From Arthrobacter sp. U41 (GTDB lineage Bacteria; Actinomycetota; Actinomycetes; Actinomycetales; Micrococcaceae), in the NCBI RefSeq assembly GCF_007679325.1, contig NZ_VEGI01000006.1, positions 124,001 through 188,000 on the forward strand: DNA of 64,000 nt, in the 5' to 3' direction. The first letter of the stretch is position 1. Each line of letters opens with the position of its first letter. Positions 25,930 to 37,166 of this stretch are shown here, piece by piece. The position numbers were made by a program, and so were the translations under genes. The notes beneath the pieces were generated by a model, which was not told the DNA's origin, searched no databases, and worked only from the letters and a program-made list of their open reading frames with translations.

Positions 25930-28179
25930 ATGGAGGGTCCCGAAATCCAGTTCTCAGAAGCAGTCATTGACAATGGCCGCTTCGGCAAGCGCGTAATCCG
26001 CTTCGAAACCGGCCGCCTTGCCAAGCAGGCAGCCGGCGCAGCGATGGTCTACATCGACGAAGAGACCGCCCTGCTGTCCGCAACCACCGCCGGCAAGCAC
26101 CCGCGTGAAGGTTTCGACTTCTTCCCGCTGACCGTCGACGTCGAAGAGCGTATGTACGCCGCCGGCCGCATCCCGGGCTCGTTCTTCCGCCGCGAAGGCC
26201 GTCCCTCCACGGAAGCCATCCTGGCCTGCCGCCTGATGGACCGCCCGCTGCGCCCCGCCTTCGTCAAGGGCCTGCGCAACGAGGTCCAGATCGTCGTCAC
26301 CGTGCTGTCCATCAACCCGGACGAGCTCTACGACGTCGTCGCGATCAACGCGTCCTCGATGTCCACCCAGCTTTCCGGCCTGCCCTTCTCCGGCCCGATC
26401 GGCGGCGTCCGCGTTGCCCTCATCGCCGACGAGCACGGCTCGCAGTGGGTTGCGTTCCCGAAGCACTCCCAGCTGGAGAACGCCGTCTTCAACATGGTCG
26501 TCGCCGGCCGCGTTGCAGGTGACGACGTCGCCATCATGATGGTCGAAGCCGAAGCCACCGACAACTCCTGGAACCTCATCAAGGAACAGGGCGCCACCGC
26601 CCCCACCGAAGAGGTTGTTTCCGAAGGCCTCGAGGCTGCCAAGCCGTTCATCAAGGCCCTCTGCGAAGCACAGTCCGACCTGGCAGCCCGCGCCGCCAAG
26701 CCGACCGTCGAGTTCCCGGTCTTCCTGGACTACCAGGACGACGTCTACTCCGCTGTTGAGTCCGCTGCCGCCGACAAGCTGGCCGCTGTCTTCCAGATCG
26801 CCGACAAGCAGGAGCGCGACACCGCTTCCGACGAGCTCAAGGACGAGGTCACCTCCTCCCTGGCCGGCCAGTTCGAAGGCCGCGAGAAGGAGCTGTCCGC
26901 AGCCTTCCGCTCCGTCACCAAGCAGGTTGTGCGCCAGCGCATCCTCAAGGACCAGATCCGCATCGACGGCCGCGGCCTGACGGACATCCGCCAGCTCACC
27001 GCCGAGGTTGAGGTTCTGCCCCGCGTCCACGGCTCGGCCATCTTCGAACGCGGCGAGACCCAGATCATGGGTGTCACCACGCTGAACATGCTCAAGATGG
27101 AACAGCAGATCGACTCGCTGTCTCCCGTGACGCGCAAGCGCTACATGCACAACTACAACTTCCCGCCGTACTCCACCGGCGAGACCGGCCGCGTCGGCTC
27201 CCCGAAGCGCCGCGAAATCGGCCACGGCGCCCTCGCAGAGCGCGCCATCATGCCGGTGCTGCCGTCCCGCGAGGAATTCCCCTACGCCATCCGCCAGGTG
27301 TCTGAGGCTCTCAGCTCCAACGGTTCGACGTCGATGGGTTCCGTCTGCGCCTCCACGCTGTCCCTGCTCAACGCAGGTGTGCCGCTGAAGGCCGCTGTTG
27401 CCGGTATCGCCATGGGCCTGGTCTCCGACCAGGTTGACGGCCAGACCCGCTACGCCGCCCTGACCGATATCCTCGGCGCCGAAGATGCCTTCGGCGACAT
27501 GGACTTCAAGGTCGCCGGTACCTCCGAGTTCGTCACGGCCATCCAGCTGGACACGAAGCTCGACGGCATCCCGGCGTCCGTCCTGGCCGCCGCCCTGAAG
27601 CAGGCCCGCGAAGCCCGACTGCACATCCTGGACGTCCTGACCTCCGCGATCGACACCCCGGACGAGCTCTCCGAGTTCGCGCCGCGCGTCATCGCGGTCA
27701 AGATCCCGGTAGACAAGATCGGCGAGGTCATCGGCCCGAAGGGCAAGATGATCAACCAGATCCAGGAAGACACCGGAGCCGACATCTCGATCGAGGACGA
27801 CGGAACTGTCTACATTGGCGCCACGAACGGCCCGTCTGCCGACGCAGCACGGTCCGCGATCAACGCCATCGCCAACCCGCAGATCCCGGAAATCGGCGAG
27901 CGTTACCTGGGCACGGTCGTCAAGACCACCACCTTCGGCGCCTTCGTTTCCCTGACTCCGGGCAAGGACGGCCTCCTGCACATCTCCGAGCTGCGCAAGA
28001 TCGCCGGTGGCAAGCGCGTGGACAACGTCGACGACGTCGTCTCCGTCGGCCAGAAGATCCAGGTGGAAATCACCAAGATCGACGACCGCGGCAAGCTCTC
28101 CCTCTCACCCGTTGTGGCTGAAGAGGCAGGCGCCGAGAGCGCTGACAACGCTGAGGTCTCCCTGGAGTCCGCAGAGTAG
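25930..28179 (+). CDS. pnp: Polyribonucleotide nucleotidyltransferase (PNPase)
   Basis: A 749-residue phosphorolytic 3'-5' exoribonuclease of the RNA degradation machinery. Two RNase PH-like domains are separated by a helical linker (about 230-330). The KH motif [17 protein letters not shown] is near residue 601 and an S1 domain ([20 protein letters not shown]) follows. An acidic Ala/Glu tail ends the protein. The ATG has GGAGG 8-9 nt upstream. Confidence 0.97.
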   Translation: MEGPEIQFSEAVIDNGRFGKRVIRFETGRLAKQAAGAAMVYIDEETALLSATTAGKHPREGFDFFPLTVDVEERMYAAGRIPGSFFRREGRPSTEAILACRLMDRPLRPAFVKGLRNEVQIVVTVLSINPDELYDVVAINASSMSTQLSGLPFSGPIGGVRVALIADEHGSQWVAFPKHSQLENAVFNMVVAGRVAGDDVAIMMVEAEATDNSWNLIKEQGATAPTEEVVSEGLEAAKPFIKALCEAQSDLAARAAKPTVEFPVFLDYQDDVYSAVESAAADKLAAVFQIADKQERDTASDELKDEVTSSLAGQFEGREKELSAAFRSVTKQVVRQRILKDQIRIDGRGLTDIRQLTAEVEVLPRVHGSAIFERGETQIMGVTTLNMLKMEQQIDSLSPVTRKRYMHNYNFPPYSTGETGRVGSPKRREIGHGALAERAIMPVLPSREEFPYAIRQVSEALSSNGSTSMGSVCASTLSLLNAGVPLKAAVAGIAMGLVSDQVDGQTRYAALTDILGAEDAFGDMDFKVAGTSEFVTAIQLDTKLDGIPASVLAAALKQAREARLHILDVLTSAIDTPDELSEFAPRVIAVKIPVDKIGEVIGPKGKMINQIQEDTGADISIEDDGTVYIGATNGPSADAARSAINAIANPQIPEIGERYLGTVVKTTTFGAFVSLTPGKDGLLHISELRKIAGGKRVDNVDDVVSVGQKIQVEITKIDDRGKLSLSPVVAEEAGAESADNAEVSLESAE

Positions 28180-28194
28180 TCTTTCCTGACTCAA

Positions 28195-28232
28195 GCGGCG
28201 GGGCCGGTGGATTCGTCCACCGGCCCCGCCGC
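28195..28232 (+). terminator. Hairpin after pnp
   Basis: A perfect 16-bp stem (28195-28210 with 28217-28232) around a 6-nt loop. There is no T-run after it, so termination may rely on stem strength or on processing. Confidence 0.75.
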
Positions 28233-28289
28233 CGTTAAAGGCAGGTAGGATGGCAGGCAGATTTGGCATGTGTTAACTGAAAGGCCTTA

Positions 28290-29633
28290 ATGACTGTCGT
28301 CCCCCTGCCGCTTGAGCAGAACCAGCACGCTGACACCCTCATCCACGGAGCCGACGGCGGTTCCGAGGTGCGCCGTTCGGTTTTGCCCGGCGGCGTCCGC
28401 GTGCTGACCGAGGCGATGCCCGGGCAACGCTCGGCCACCATCGGCTTCTGGGTCGGCGTGGGCTCACGCGACGAGGCTCCCGGGCAGCACGGCTCCACGC
28501 ACTTCCTGGAGCACCTCCTGTTCAAGGGCACCAGGCGCCGCACCGCGCTGGAGATCGCCTCGGCCTTTGACGAGGTGGGCGGGGAATCCAACGCCGCGAC
28601 GGCGAAGGAAAGCACCTGCTACTTCGCCCGCGTGCTGGACACCGACCTGCCGATGGCGATCGACGTCATCGCGGACATGATCACCGGCGCCGTGCTGGAC
28701 CCGCAGGAGATGGAGCAGGAACGCGACGTCATCCTCGAGGAGATCGCGATGGACAGCGACGATCCCACGGACGTGGCCCACGAACACTTCGTCGCCGCGG
28801 TGCTGGGAACCCACCCGCTGGGCCGGCCGATCGGCGGCACCCCGGACGCCATCCGCGCCGTCGCCCGCGACTCCGTCTGGGACCACTACCGCCGCTACTA
28901 CCGTCCGGACGAGCTGGTCATCACCGCCGCCGGGGGACTGGACCACGACGTCGTCTGCGGACTGGTGGTGGATGCCCTGCACTCCGCCGGCTGGAGTCTC
29001 GAGCCCGACGCCGCCCCGGTGCAGCGCCGCTCCACCGACCGGGCCGATATCACCGGCACCGCCGGCCTGCACGTCGTCAAGCGTCCCGTGGAACAGGCCA
29101 ACATCATCATGGGCTGCCCCACGATCGTCGCCACCGACGACCGCCGCTTCGTCATGAGCGTGCTCAACGCGGTGCTCGGCGGCGGCATGTCCTCCAGGCT
29201 GTTCCAGGAAGTCCGGGAAAAGCGCGGCCTGGTCTACTCGACCTACTCTTTCGCCTCCTCTTACGCCGACGCCGGCTACTTCGGCATGTACGCCGGCTGC
29301 ACGCCGTCGAAGGTCCGCCAGGTCCTCGAGCTCCTCGGCGCCGAACTCGACAAGCTGGCCGAGGGCGGCATCTCGGACGAGGAACTCCGCAAGGCAGTCG
29401 GGCAGCTCTGCGGCGGCATCGTGCTGGCGCTGGAGGACACCGGCTCCCGGATGTCCCGGCTGGGCCGCGCCGAACTGGTCTCCGGTGAATACCAGGACAT
29501 CGACGAAACTTTGCGCCAGATCAAAGCCGTGACGGCAGCCGAGGTCCAGGAACTCGCCCGCGAACTGGCGGCCGCTCCGCGGACCGTCACCGTGGTGGGC
29601 CCCTTCGAGGAATCCGAGACCTTCGGCCTCTGA
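28290..29633 (+). CDS. M16-family zinc metallopeptidase
   Basis: A 447-residue peptidase of the pitrilysin/processing-protease family. The inverted zinc motif HxxEH is at residues 71-75 (HFLEH), with the distal Glu in ERDVILEEIAMD. The second inactive domain contains the usual GGGMSSRLFQEVREKRGLVY. It always lies downstream of pnp in related actinobacteria and may degrade small peptides. GAAAGG stands 4 nt before the ATG at 28290; TAGGAT near 28246 may be a separate -10. Confidence 0.93.
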   Translation: MTVVPLPLEQNQHADTLIHGADGGSEVRRSVLPGGVRVLTEAMPGQRSATIGFWVGVGSRDEAPGQHGSTHFLEHLLFKGTRRRTALEIASAFDEVGGESNAATAKESTCYFARVLDTDLPMAIDVIADMITGAVLDPQEMEQERDVILEEIAMDSDDPTDVAHEHFVAAVLGTHPLGRPIGGTPDAIRAVARDSVWDHYRRYYRPDELVITAAGGLDHDVVCGLVVDALHSAGWSLEPDAAPVQRRSTDRADITGTAGLHVVKRPVEQANIIMGCPTIVATDDRRFVMSVLNAVLGGGMSSRLFQEVREKRGLVYSTYSFASSYADAGYFGMYAGCTPSKVRQVLELLGAELDKLAEGGISDEELRKAVGQLCGGIVLALEDTGSRMSRLGRAELVSGEYQDIDETLRQIKAVTAAEVQELARELAAAPRTVTVVGPFEESETFGL

Positions 29634-29743
29634 CGCCCGCGGCCGCACCTAGACACGGCGAGCGGCGCCGCGTGATGATGGGGATGGGCTCACTCGGGAG
29701 GCCCCTGGAAGGAATCCTCAGAAGGGGTCCCTGGAAGGAAGAC

Positions 29744-30229
29744 ATGGACCGGCCGCTGCCAGGCAGTGCACACGAGGCGCTTGAAGCGTTCCTGGGGCAC
29801 TGGACCGGGACCACGCAGTGGGAGGCCACATCCTGGGGGCCGGCGCGGGTCGCCGCCGTCGAAGTGACCTTCGCTCGTGCCGCCGCCGGGCTGGCCGTCA
29901 CGCACAGCTACCGGCACACGGAGGCCGACGGCGCCCGCTCCGAAGGCCACGGCGTCTTCACCGTGGACCCCGACCGTCCGGACACCCTCTGGTACCACGT
30001 CAACAGCATGGGGCTGCCCCCGGAGGCGCCCGCGCGCGCCAGCTGGCTGGAGGGCACGCTCACCATGGAACGGCGCAGCGACCGCGGCACGTCCCGGCAC
30101 ACCTTCCGGGTGGACGACGGCGTGCTGACGCACAGCGCCGGGCTCCGGCTGGGGTCCGCGACCGACTTCACGCCCCTGATGATCTCGGTCTGCCGTCGTG
30201 TGGACGAGGATGCGACCGTCCCGGCCTGA
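29744..30229 (+). CDS. DUF1579-like protein
   Basis: A 161-residue protein with a single beta-rich domain. The segment EAFLGHWTGTTQWEATSWGP and the later DPDRPDTLWYHVNSMG suggest a DUF1579/lipocalin-like ligand-binding fold. No enzymatic motif was seen, so no function is claimed. ATG 29744 has GGAAGGAAG upstream, so the longer frame from 29672 was not used. Confidence 0.65.
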   Translation: MDRPLPGSAHEALEAFLGHWTGTTQWEATSWGPARVAAVEVTFARAAAGLAVTHSYRHTEADGARSEGHGVFTVDPDRPDTLWYHVNSMGLPPEAPARASWLEGTLTMERRSDRGTSRHTFRVDDGVLTHSAGLRLGSATDFTPLMISVCRRVDEDATVPA

Positions 30230-30343
30230 CACACGCTCCCGCGGTTGATGCGATAGAGCGTCGGACCCTCCCTCACGTGTGCTGATGGAGCGTCGGAGCG
30301 GCCAACCGTTGCCATAACGTTGCAAAGCCGCCTTTGAAATCCG

Positions 30344-30373
30344 TTGACACGCCCTGACCTGCGCCTTTAGATT
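30344..30373 (+). promoter_or_regulatory. Promoter of ABC substrate-binding gene
   Basis: A consensus TTGACA at 30344-30349 and TAGATT at 30368-30373 with an 18-nt spacer. About 90 nt of leader follow. TAATCTGA at 30379-30386 is matched by the near-inverse TCAGATTC at 30430-30437, a possible operator for the TetR gene in the operon. Confidence 0.7.
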
Positions 30374-30462
30374 GACTGTAATCTGAATCACCTTTCAGGT
30401 TCAGTGCAGTTCGAGTCAGATCCTGTGCTCAGATTCCGCGGATTTCTCAAGAAAGGCATCCC

Positions 30463-31659
30463 GTGAAGGATACAAAGAAGTTCCTGATGGCCGCCGTCAT
30501 GGCCACCGGGCTCGCCCTCAGCGCCTGTGCCCCCTCTGCCGGCACCGCAGCGCCGGCCGAGTCGGGCAGCACCACGGCCGCCGAGCCTGTTAATGTCGGC
30601 ATCATCTACTCCAAAACCGGACCGCTGGCAGCCTACGGCGCCACCTACTACGAAGGCCTGCAGGCGGGCATCGACCACGCCACCGACGGGACCGGGGCCG
30701 TCAACGGGGCCAAGATCAACCTCACCTACGCCGACGACGGCGGGGATCCGGACAAGGCCGTGACGGCCGCGAAGGACATGATCGGCAAGGGTTACAAGAT
30801 CATCGGCGGGACGGTCGCCTCGGGCATTGCGCTCAAGCTCGCCGAACAGGCCGCCCAGAACAAGGTCCTGTACATCTCCGGACCGGCGGCCACTGACGCC
30901 ATCCAGGGAATCAACAAGTACACCTTCCGCTCGGGCCGCCAGAGCCTCCAGGATGTGGCCACCGCCGGCTCCTTCATCGACACCAACGGCAAGAAGGTGG
31001 TTGTCTTCGCGCAGGACAACGCCTTCGGCCAGGGCAACGTTGCCGCGGTCAAGGCCGTCCTGGGAGCCAAAGGCGCCACCGTTGAGGAAGTCCTCGTTCC
31101 GGAAGGACAGGAACTAACCCCCTTTGCCCGCCAGCTCGTCGATGCCAAGCCCGACATGGTCTTCGTGGCGTGGGCCGGGGCCACCACCGGCACCATGTGG
31201 CAGACCCTGAGCCAGCAGGGCGCCTTCGACGTCGCACCGGTGGTCACCGGGCTTGGCGACGCCGCCACCTTCGGGGCCTACGGCGAGGCGACCTCCAAGA
31301 TCAGCTTCCTGAACCACTACTTCCCGGGCGCCTCGGGCACCGAGGTGGAGAAGAAGATGATCGCTTCGGTCGAGAAAGCCGGCAAGAAGGCGGACCTCTT
31401 CACCCCTGACGGCTTCGTGGCCGGCCAGATGATCGTCCAGGCCATCAAGGAAGGCGGCTCCGACGCCGACGCCATGGTCAAGGCCCTCGAGGGCTTCAGC
31501 TTCGACGGCCCCAAGGGCAAGCAGACTGTCCGCGCCTCGGACCATGCCCTCATCCAGGACATGTACCAGGTGAAGCTCGTCCAGAAGGACGGCAGCTGGG
31601 GCCCCGAGCTCGTCAACGTCGTTGCGGGCGACACTGTCGCACCGCCGGAAAAGAAGTAA
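30463..31659 (+). CDS. ABC transporter substrate-binding lipoprotein (branched-chain amino acid type)
   Basis: A 398-residue lipoprotein. The signal peptide ends in the lipobox LSAC with the lipidated Cys22. The mature protein is a periplasmic-binding fold I member (NVGIIYSKTGPLAAYGATYY, VFAQDNAFGQGNVAAV) of the LivJ/LivK group. Many such proteins bind aromatic acids, amides or urea rather than leucine. GTG 30463 is set by AAGAAAGG upstream. It heads the importer operon under the promoter at 30344. Confidence 0.88.
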   Translation: MKDTKKFLMAAVMATGLALSACAPSAGTAAPAESGSTTAAEPVNVGIIYSKTGPLAAYGATYYEGLQAGIDHATDGTGAVNGAKINLTYADDGGDPDKAVTAAKDMIGKGYKIIGGTVASGIALKLAEQAAQNKVLYISGPAATDAIQGINKYTFRSGRQSLQDVATAGSFIDTNGKKVVVFAQDNAFGQGNVAAVKAVLGAKGATVEEVLVPEGQELTPFARQLVDAKPDMVFVAWAGATTGTMWQTLSQQGAFDVAPVVTGLGDAATFGAYGEATSKISFLNHYFPGASGTEVEKKMIASVEKAGKKADLFTPDGFVAGQMIVQAIKEGGSDADAMVKALEGFSFDGPKGKQTVRASDHALIQDMYQVKLVQKDGSWGPELVNVVAGDTVAPPEKK

Positions 31660-31758
31660 CTCGTCGGGGCGCTGTGCCGCCGAACACCGGCTATCACCGG
31701 AACACGGCACAGCGCCGCGCACCATCCCCACGGCCCCAGCGAGTCACAAAGGACCCGA

Positions 31759-32519
<761 letters not shown>

Positions 32520-32523
<4 letters not shown>

Positions 32524-33335
32524 CCGCCGCAGCGGAAACCCGACCCATCCTCAGGATCGAAGGTCTCAGCGCCCATATCGCCGGACAGCAGGTGGTGGAG
32601 GATGTCTCCTTCACCGTCCCGGCCACCGGCATCACCGCGCTGCTGGGCCGCAACGGCGTCGGAAAGACCAGCACCATCAAGGCCATCATCGGCCTGATCG
32701 ACCGCACCGGGGCCGTGGAGCTCGACGGCGTGCGGATCGAGAAGGAGCCGACCTTCAAGATCATCCGCAGCGGTGTGGGCTACGTACCCGAGGACCGCGA
32801 AGTGTTCTCCAAGCTCACCGTGGCGGAAAACCTCCGGCTCGCCGAACGCGACGACGCACCCAGGCGCCAGCTGGTCGAGGACCTCTTTCCGGACCTGCTT
32901 GCCCGGTCCGCCCAGATGGCCGGGACCCTCTCCGGCGGCCAGCAGCAGATGGTTTCCCTGGCCCGGGCGCTGCTGAACACCAACAAGATCCTGCTCGTCG
33001 ACGAACCCACCAAGGGCCTGGCCCCGAAAATCGTGGCCGAAGTCGCCGAGACCCTCGCCGAAGCAGCGAAGACCGTCCCCATCCTCTTGGTCGAGCAGAA
33101 TCTGCACGTCGTGCGCCAGCTCGCGGAAGGCTCGGTGGTCCTCTCCGGAGGCCGGGTGGTCCACACCGGCAGCGCCCTGGGATTCCTCGACGACGCCGAG
33201 CTGACCCAGCGGCTGCTGGGCGTCGCCGCCGAAGGCCCTGCCCGGGAGAACTCGCAGGACAACGCACGGGAAAACACGGGCAAAACTCCGGCGACAACAG
33301 AGGCGGCCCCCGCCGGGAAAGGCGCCGCCCTGTGA
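32520..33335 (+). CDS. ABC transporter ATP-binding protein (LivF-type)
   Basis: A 271-residue ATPase with Walker A GRNGVGKTS at 43-51, signature LSGGQQQMVSLARAL and Walker B ILLVDEPTKGL. The last 30 residues are a polar, Asn/Glu/Thr-rich tail not needed for the fold. It starts 4 nt inside the LivG-like gene and ends 4 nt inside the permease gene. Confidence 0.9.
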
Positions 33336-34207
33336 GTACCGTCGTCCTGCTCCTTTTCACCGGTCTGGGCCTGGGAGCGCTGTACTTCCTGGTGGCCGCC
33401 GGGCTGTCCCTGATCTACGGCCTGATGGGTGTGCTCAACTTCGCCCACGGCGCGTTCCTGACCCTCGGGGCGTTCGCCGGCTGGGAAGTCGCCCGCCGCA
33501 CCGGCTCCGACGACTGGGGGATCTTCCTGCTCTCCCTGCTGGTCGGCGCCGCGGCAGGCGCCGCCTTCGCCGCCTTCACCGAGTTCGTGCTGATCCGCCG
33601 GCTGTACCAGCGGCACATCGAGCAGCTTCTCATCACCCTGGGCCTCTCGCTCGCTGCGGTGGCACTGTTTGATGGCATCTGGGGCACTGACCCGGTGTTC
33701 ATCCAGGGACCTGCCTGGTTCAAGGACACCACCGAGATCCTCGGTGCCCGCGTTCCCAACGACCGGTTTGTCTGCATCATCGCCGCCGTCCTGGTACTGC
33801 TGGCCATGGTGTTCTTCCTGAAGAACACCCGCTACGGCATGATCATCAGGGCCGGCGTCGAGAACCGCTCCATGGTGACGGCCCTCGGCATCGACGTCCG
33901 GAAGGCCTTCACCTTGGTCTTTACCATCGGCGGTGCCGCCGCGGGCCTGGGCGGGGTCCTGGCCTCGCACTACTTCGGTTACGTCTCGCCGATGCTGGGC
34001 GGTTCCCTGCTCATCTTTGCCTTTATCGTCACCGTGATCGGCGGACTGGGCTCGCTGACCGGGGCGGCCATTGCCGCCGTCGCGGTGGCTGTCCTGCAGC
34101 AGTTCGCCAACTTCTACCTGGGCGGCACCGGCGACTTCGTTGTGGTGCTGGCCCTGGCGCTTGTGCTGCTGTTCCGTCCCTCCGGCCTGCTCGGGAGAAC
34201 CTCATGA
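33332..34207 (+). CDS. ABC transporter permease (LivH-type)
   Basis: A 291-residue membrane permease with about eight hydrophobic segments. The GLSLIYGLMGVLNFAHGAFL motif near the start is typical of LivH. GTG 33332 overlaps the preceding TGA by 4 nt; the long frame upstream is a shadow of the LivF gene. Confidence 0.9.
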   Translation: MSTVVLLLFTGLGLGALYFLVAAGLSLIYGLMGVLNFAHGAFLTLGAFAGWEVARRTGSDDWGIFLLSLLVGAAAGAAFAAFTEFVLIRRLYQRHIEQLLITLGLSLAAVALFDGIWGTDPVFIQGPAWFKDTTEILGARVPNDRFVCIIAAVLVLLAMVFFLKNTRYGMIIRAGVENRSMVTALGIDVRKAFTLVFTIGGAAAGLGGVLASHYFGYVSPMLGGSLLIFAFIVTVIGGLGSLTGAAIAAVAVAVLQQFANFYLGGTGDFVVVLALALVLLFRPSGLLGRTS

Positions 34208-35490
34208 CCACCGATACCGACGCCGCCGGCACCAACAGCACGGGGGCCAACAGCCAGGACATCCCCGGCGCGGGGGCGTCCGGCACGGCCGACGGCGCTC
34301 CCCGCCGGACAGCGCCCGACCAGCGTTCCACCCCGTCCGGCAAGCCGCGCCCGACCCGCCGGACGATCGTCGGCGCCGCCGCCGGGCTCGCCGGCATAGT
34401 CCTCCTGGTGCTGCTGCCATTGCTCAACCTGTCCCTGCCCGGAGTGCTGCCCGGACCCACCTACACCCCGGGATCCCTGCAGTTGCTGGCCATGTGCATG
34501 CTGATGGCCGCCGCGGCCCTCACGTACCACCTGCTGCTGGGCGTCGCCGGACTCCTCTCCTTCGGCCATGCCCTGTACTTCGGCGCCGGCGTCTACGGGC
34601 TGGCCATCATCCTGCAGAACCTGGACATCCCGCTGCTTCCGGCGATGGGCCTGACCCTGCTGGTTGTGATCGTGCTGGCCCATGTCGTAGGCAGCATCAG
34701 CCTGCGGGTCAGCGGCATCCCCTTTGCCATGGTCACCCTCGCCTTCGCCCAGGCCGGATCCGTCATCGTGGGGCGCAACCCGGACGGCACCACAGGCGGA
34801 GACGAAGGCCTCTCGCTGCGCACCGAGAACCTGCCCGATTTCCTCGTGGGCGTGGTCAATACCCGCAACCTCTACTGGCTGGCCCTGGCAGTGCTTGTGG
34901 CGGTGTTCATCGTGGTCACCTGGGTGCAGTCCTCCCGCGCCGGCCACGTCGCCGCCGCGGTCCGGGAGAACGAACTCCGCGTCCGCGTCCTGGGCCTGCA
35001 GCCCTACCTTGTGAAGCTGCTGATCTTCGTCGTCTCAGCCGTCCTGGTCAGCATCATCGGGATGGTGTTCCTGCTCCTGCAGAGCGGAGCCGTCCCGCGG
35101 GCCATCTCCGCCGATCTGACCATCACCCTGCTCGTTATGGTGGTCCTGGGCGGTGTCGGCTCCCGCTGGGGCGCCGTGATCGGCGGCGTTTTCTACACCA
35201 TCCTGGACCAGCGCCTCACAACGCTCGCGAACTCCGACGCTATCGACGCCCTGCCGGACATCCTGCGGATACCGTTGTCTGAACCCTTGTTCATCCTGGG
35301 CACCCTGTTCATCCTGGTGGTGCTGTTCTTGCCGGGCGGCCTGACGGGCACCGCGCAGCGGCTCGCCCGGCGCCGCAACCGGCTCCGGGGCGCCGGGGAA
35401 GCCCGCACCGGGGAAGGCAGCACGGCACATGACAGGACTGGACATGACCGGACTGAGGCGTCCCGCGAGATCCTGGAGGAATCGGCATGA
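34204..35490 (+). CDS. ABC transporter permease (LivM-type)
   Basis: A 428-residue permease. A polar N-terminal extension of about 55 residues (Thr/Gly/Ala-rich) precedes the membrane part. LLLGVAGLLSFGHALYFGAG and the AAVRENELRVRVLGLQPYLV loop are LivM features. A 35-residue charged tail follows the last helix. Overlaps by 4 nt on both sides. Confidence 0.9.
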   Translation: MTTDTDAAGTNSTGANSQDIPGAGASGTADGAPRRTAPDQRSTPSGKPRPTRRTIVGAAAGLAGIVLLVLLPLLNLSLPGVLPGPTYTPGSLQLLAMCMLMAAAALTYHLLLGVAGLLSFGHALYFGAGVYGLAIILQNLDIPLLPAMGLTLLVVIVLAHVVGSISLRVSGIPFAMVTLAFAQAGSVIVGRNPDGTTGGDEGLSLRTENLPDFLVGVVNTRNLYWLALAVLVAVFIVVTWVQSSRAGHVAAAVRENELRVRVLGLQPYLVKLLIFVVSAVLVSIIGMVFLLLQSGAVPRAISADLTITLLVMVVLGGVGSRWGAVIGGVFYTILDQRLTTLANSDAIDALPDILRIPLSEPLFILGTLFILVVLFLPGGLTGTAQRLARRRNRLRGAGEARTGEGSTAHDRTGHDRTEASREILEESA

Positions 35491-37166
35491 CACCCGCTGA
35501 CGGACTGCACACCCTGGGCCGCTGGACCACCGACCGCAGCCACGCCACACCGCACCGGATCGCCGTCGATGACCGCGGCTGCACGCTGAGCTACGGCGAG
35601 CTGGAACGCCGGGCGACCTGCCTGGCGGCCGGCTTGGCGGCTGCCGGCTACGTGACGGGGGACCGGATCGCCACCCTGACCGGCAACAGCTCGGATCACG
35701 TGGTGGTTTTCTTCGCCTGCGCCAAGGCGGGGCTGGTCCTCGTTCCGCTGTCCTGGCGGCTTTCACCCCGGGAACTCGCAGCGCAGCTTGAACTTGCTGA
35801 CCCCCAGCTGCTGCTCGTCGAGGACGAACTGGATTCCCTCGCGGCAGGCGCGTGCGCGCTGCTGGCGCACCGGCCCCGGACCGCCGCGCTGGGTCCCGGC
35901 GGGGTCGAAAAATCCGTGCCGCCGCCGTCACGTGCGCTGGCCGCCACGGTGCCCGCTCCGGGCGCCGGCCGGACGGGCGATCGTGGGCCTGACGATCGCC
36001 GGCCTGAGCAGCCGCGGGAAGTCCGCGACGACGACCCGCTCCTGATGATCTTCACGTCCGGCACCGAGGGGGCCAGCAAGGCCGCCGTGCTGACCCACGC
36101 CAACTGCTTCTGGACCAACCTCTCGCTGTCCCGGACGATGGATCTGGGCAGCACCGACGTGGTGCTGGCCGTGCTGCCGCAGTTTCACGTCGGCGGCTGG
36201 AACATCCAGCCCCTGCTGGCCTGGTGGACCGGCGCCACGGTGGTCCTGGAACGGGGCTTCGAACCCGGCCGGGTCCTGCAGCTGATCGCGGAGCGAAGGG
36301 TCACCATGCTCATGGGCGTCCCCACCCAGTACCTGATGCTCGCCGAGCACCCCGACTTCGCCACCGCCGAGCTGGGCAGCCTCCGGCACGCCGTGGTGGG
36401 CGGGGCACCCATGCCGGCGGCACTGCTGCGCATCTGGCACCGCAGGGGTGTGGCGTTGAGTCAGGGCTACGGCTTGACCGAGGCCTCGCCCAACGTGCTC
36501 TGCCTCGCCAACGAGGATGCCCTGCGGATGGTGGGATACTCGGGCAAACCGTATCCGCACGTCGCCGTCGCGGTGGCCGATCCGGTCACCGGGGAAATCC
36601 TGGAGGGCGCCGCCTCCGGGGAGCTGCTGGTGGGCGGACCGGGGGTCTTCGCGGGCTACTTCCGCGATCCCGCCGCGACGGCCGCCGTCCTCGCCGGGGA
36701 CTGGCTGCGCACCGGGGACCTGGTGGAGCGCGACGCCGAGGGCTACATCAAAGTCGTGGACCGGCTCAAGGACATCTACATCTCCGGTGGCGAAAACGTG
36801 GCCCCCGCCGAGGTCGAGGCGGCGCTGCTGGCCCATCCGGCGGTGGCCCAGGCCGCCGTCGTCGGCGTGGCGGACGAACGCTGGGGCGAAACCGGCGTGG
36901 CATTTGTGGTGATCCGCCCCGGCATGGCCACGGATGAGCAGGAACTCCTGGAACACTGCGGGGCCCGGCTGGCGCGGTTCAAGGTTCCCGGACGGATCGA
37001 GACCGTGGGCGCGCTGCCGCGCACGGCGCTGAACAAGGTATTGCGCGCCCGGTTGCGGCAGCAGCTGGACGAGCGCGGGCATGCTGGACGCCCCGCCGGG
37101 AACGGGACCGCTGCCCGCCCCGCCGGCGCGGCCGCGTCCCTGCCCGTTGACGGGAGCCGGAGGTGA
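35487..37166 (+). CDS. AMP-dependent acyl-CoA synthetase/ligase
   Basis: A 559-residue adenylating enzyme that activates a carboxylic acid to an acyl-CoA via acyl-AMP. The phosphate-binding motif reads FTSGTEGASKAAVLTH, a variant of the usual TSGTTGxPKG. QGYGLTEASP, WLRTGDLVERDAEGYIKVVD and the C-terminal PRTALNK lysine motif are present. Co-location with an importer suggests that it activates the imported acid. A Glu-for-Thr change in the phosphate loop deserves notice but may be tolerated. Confidence 0.9.
   Translation: MTPADGLHTLGRWTTDRSHATPHRIAVDDRGCTLSYGELERRATCLAAGLAAAGYVTGDRIATLTGNSSDHVVVFFACAKAGLVLVPLSWRLSPRELAAQLELADPQLLLVEDELDSLAAGACALLAHRPRTAALGPGGVEKSVPPPSRALAATVPAPGAGRTGDRGPDDRRPEQPREVRDDDPLLMIFTSGTEGASKAAVLTHANCFWTNLSLSRTMDLGSTDVVLAVLPQFHVGGWNIQPLLAWWTGATVVLERGFEPGRVLQLIAERRVTMLMGVPTQYLMLAEHPDFATAELGSLRHAVVGGAPMPAALLRIWHRRGVALSQGYGLTEASPNVLCLANEDALRMVGYSGKPYPHVAVAVADPVTGEILEGAASGELLVGGPGVFAGYFRDPAATAAVLAGDWLRTGDLVERDAEGYIKVVDRLKDIYISGGENVAPAEVEAALLAHPAVAQAAVVGVADERWGETGVAFVVIRPGMATDEQELLEHCGARLARFKVPGRIETVGALPRTALNKVLRARLRQQLDERGHAGRPAGNGTAARPAGAAASLPVDGSRR

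Noticed and set aside
25954..27981. A minus-strand open frame of 675 codons over pnp
   Set aside because: Antisense shadow caused by the GC-rich third positions of pnp; no start signal or domain.
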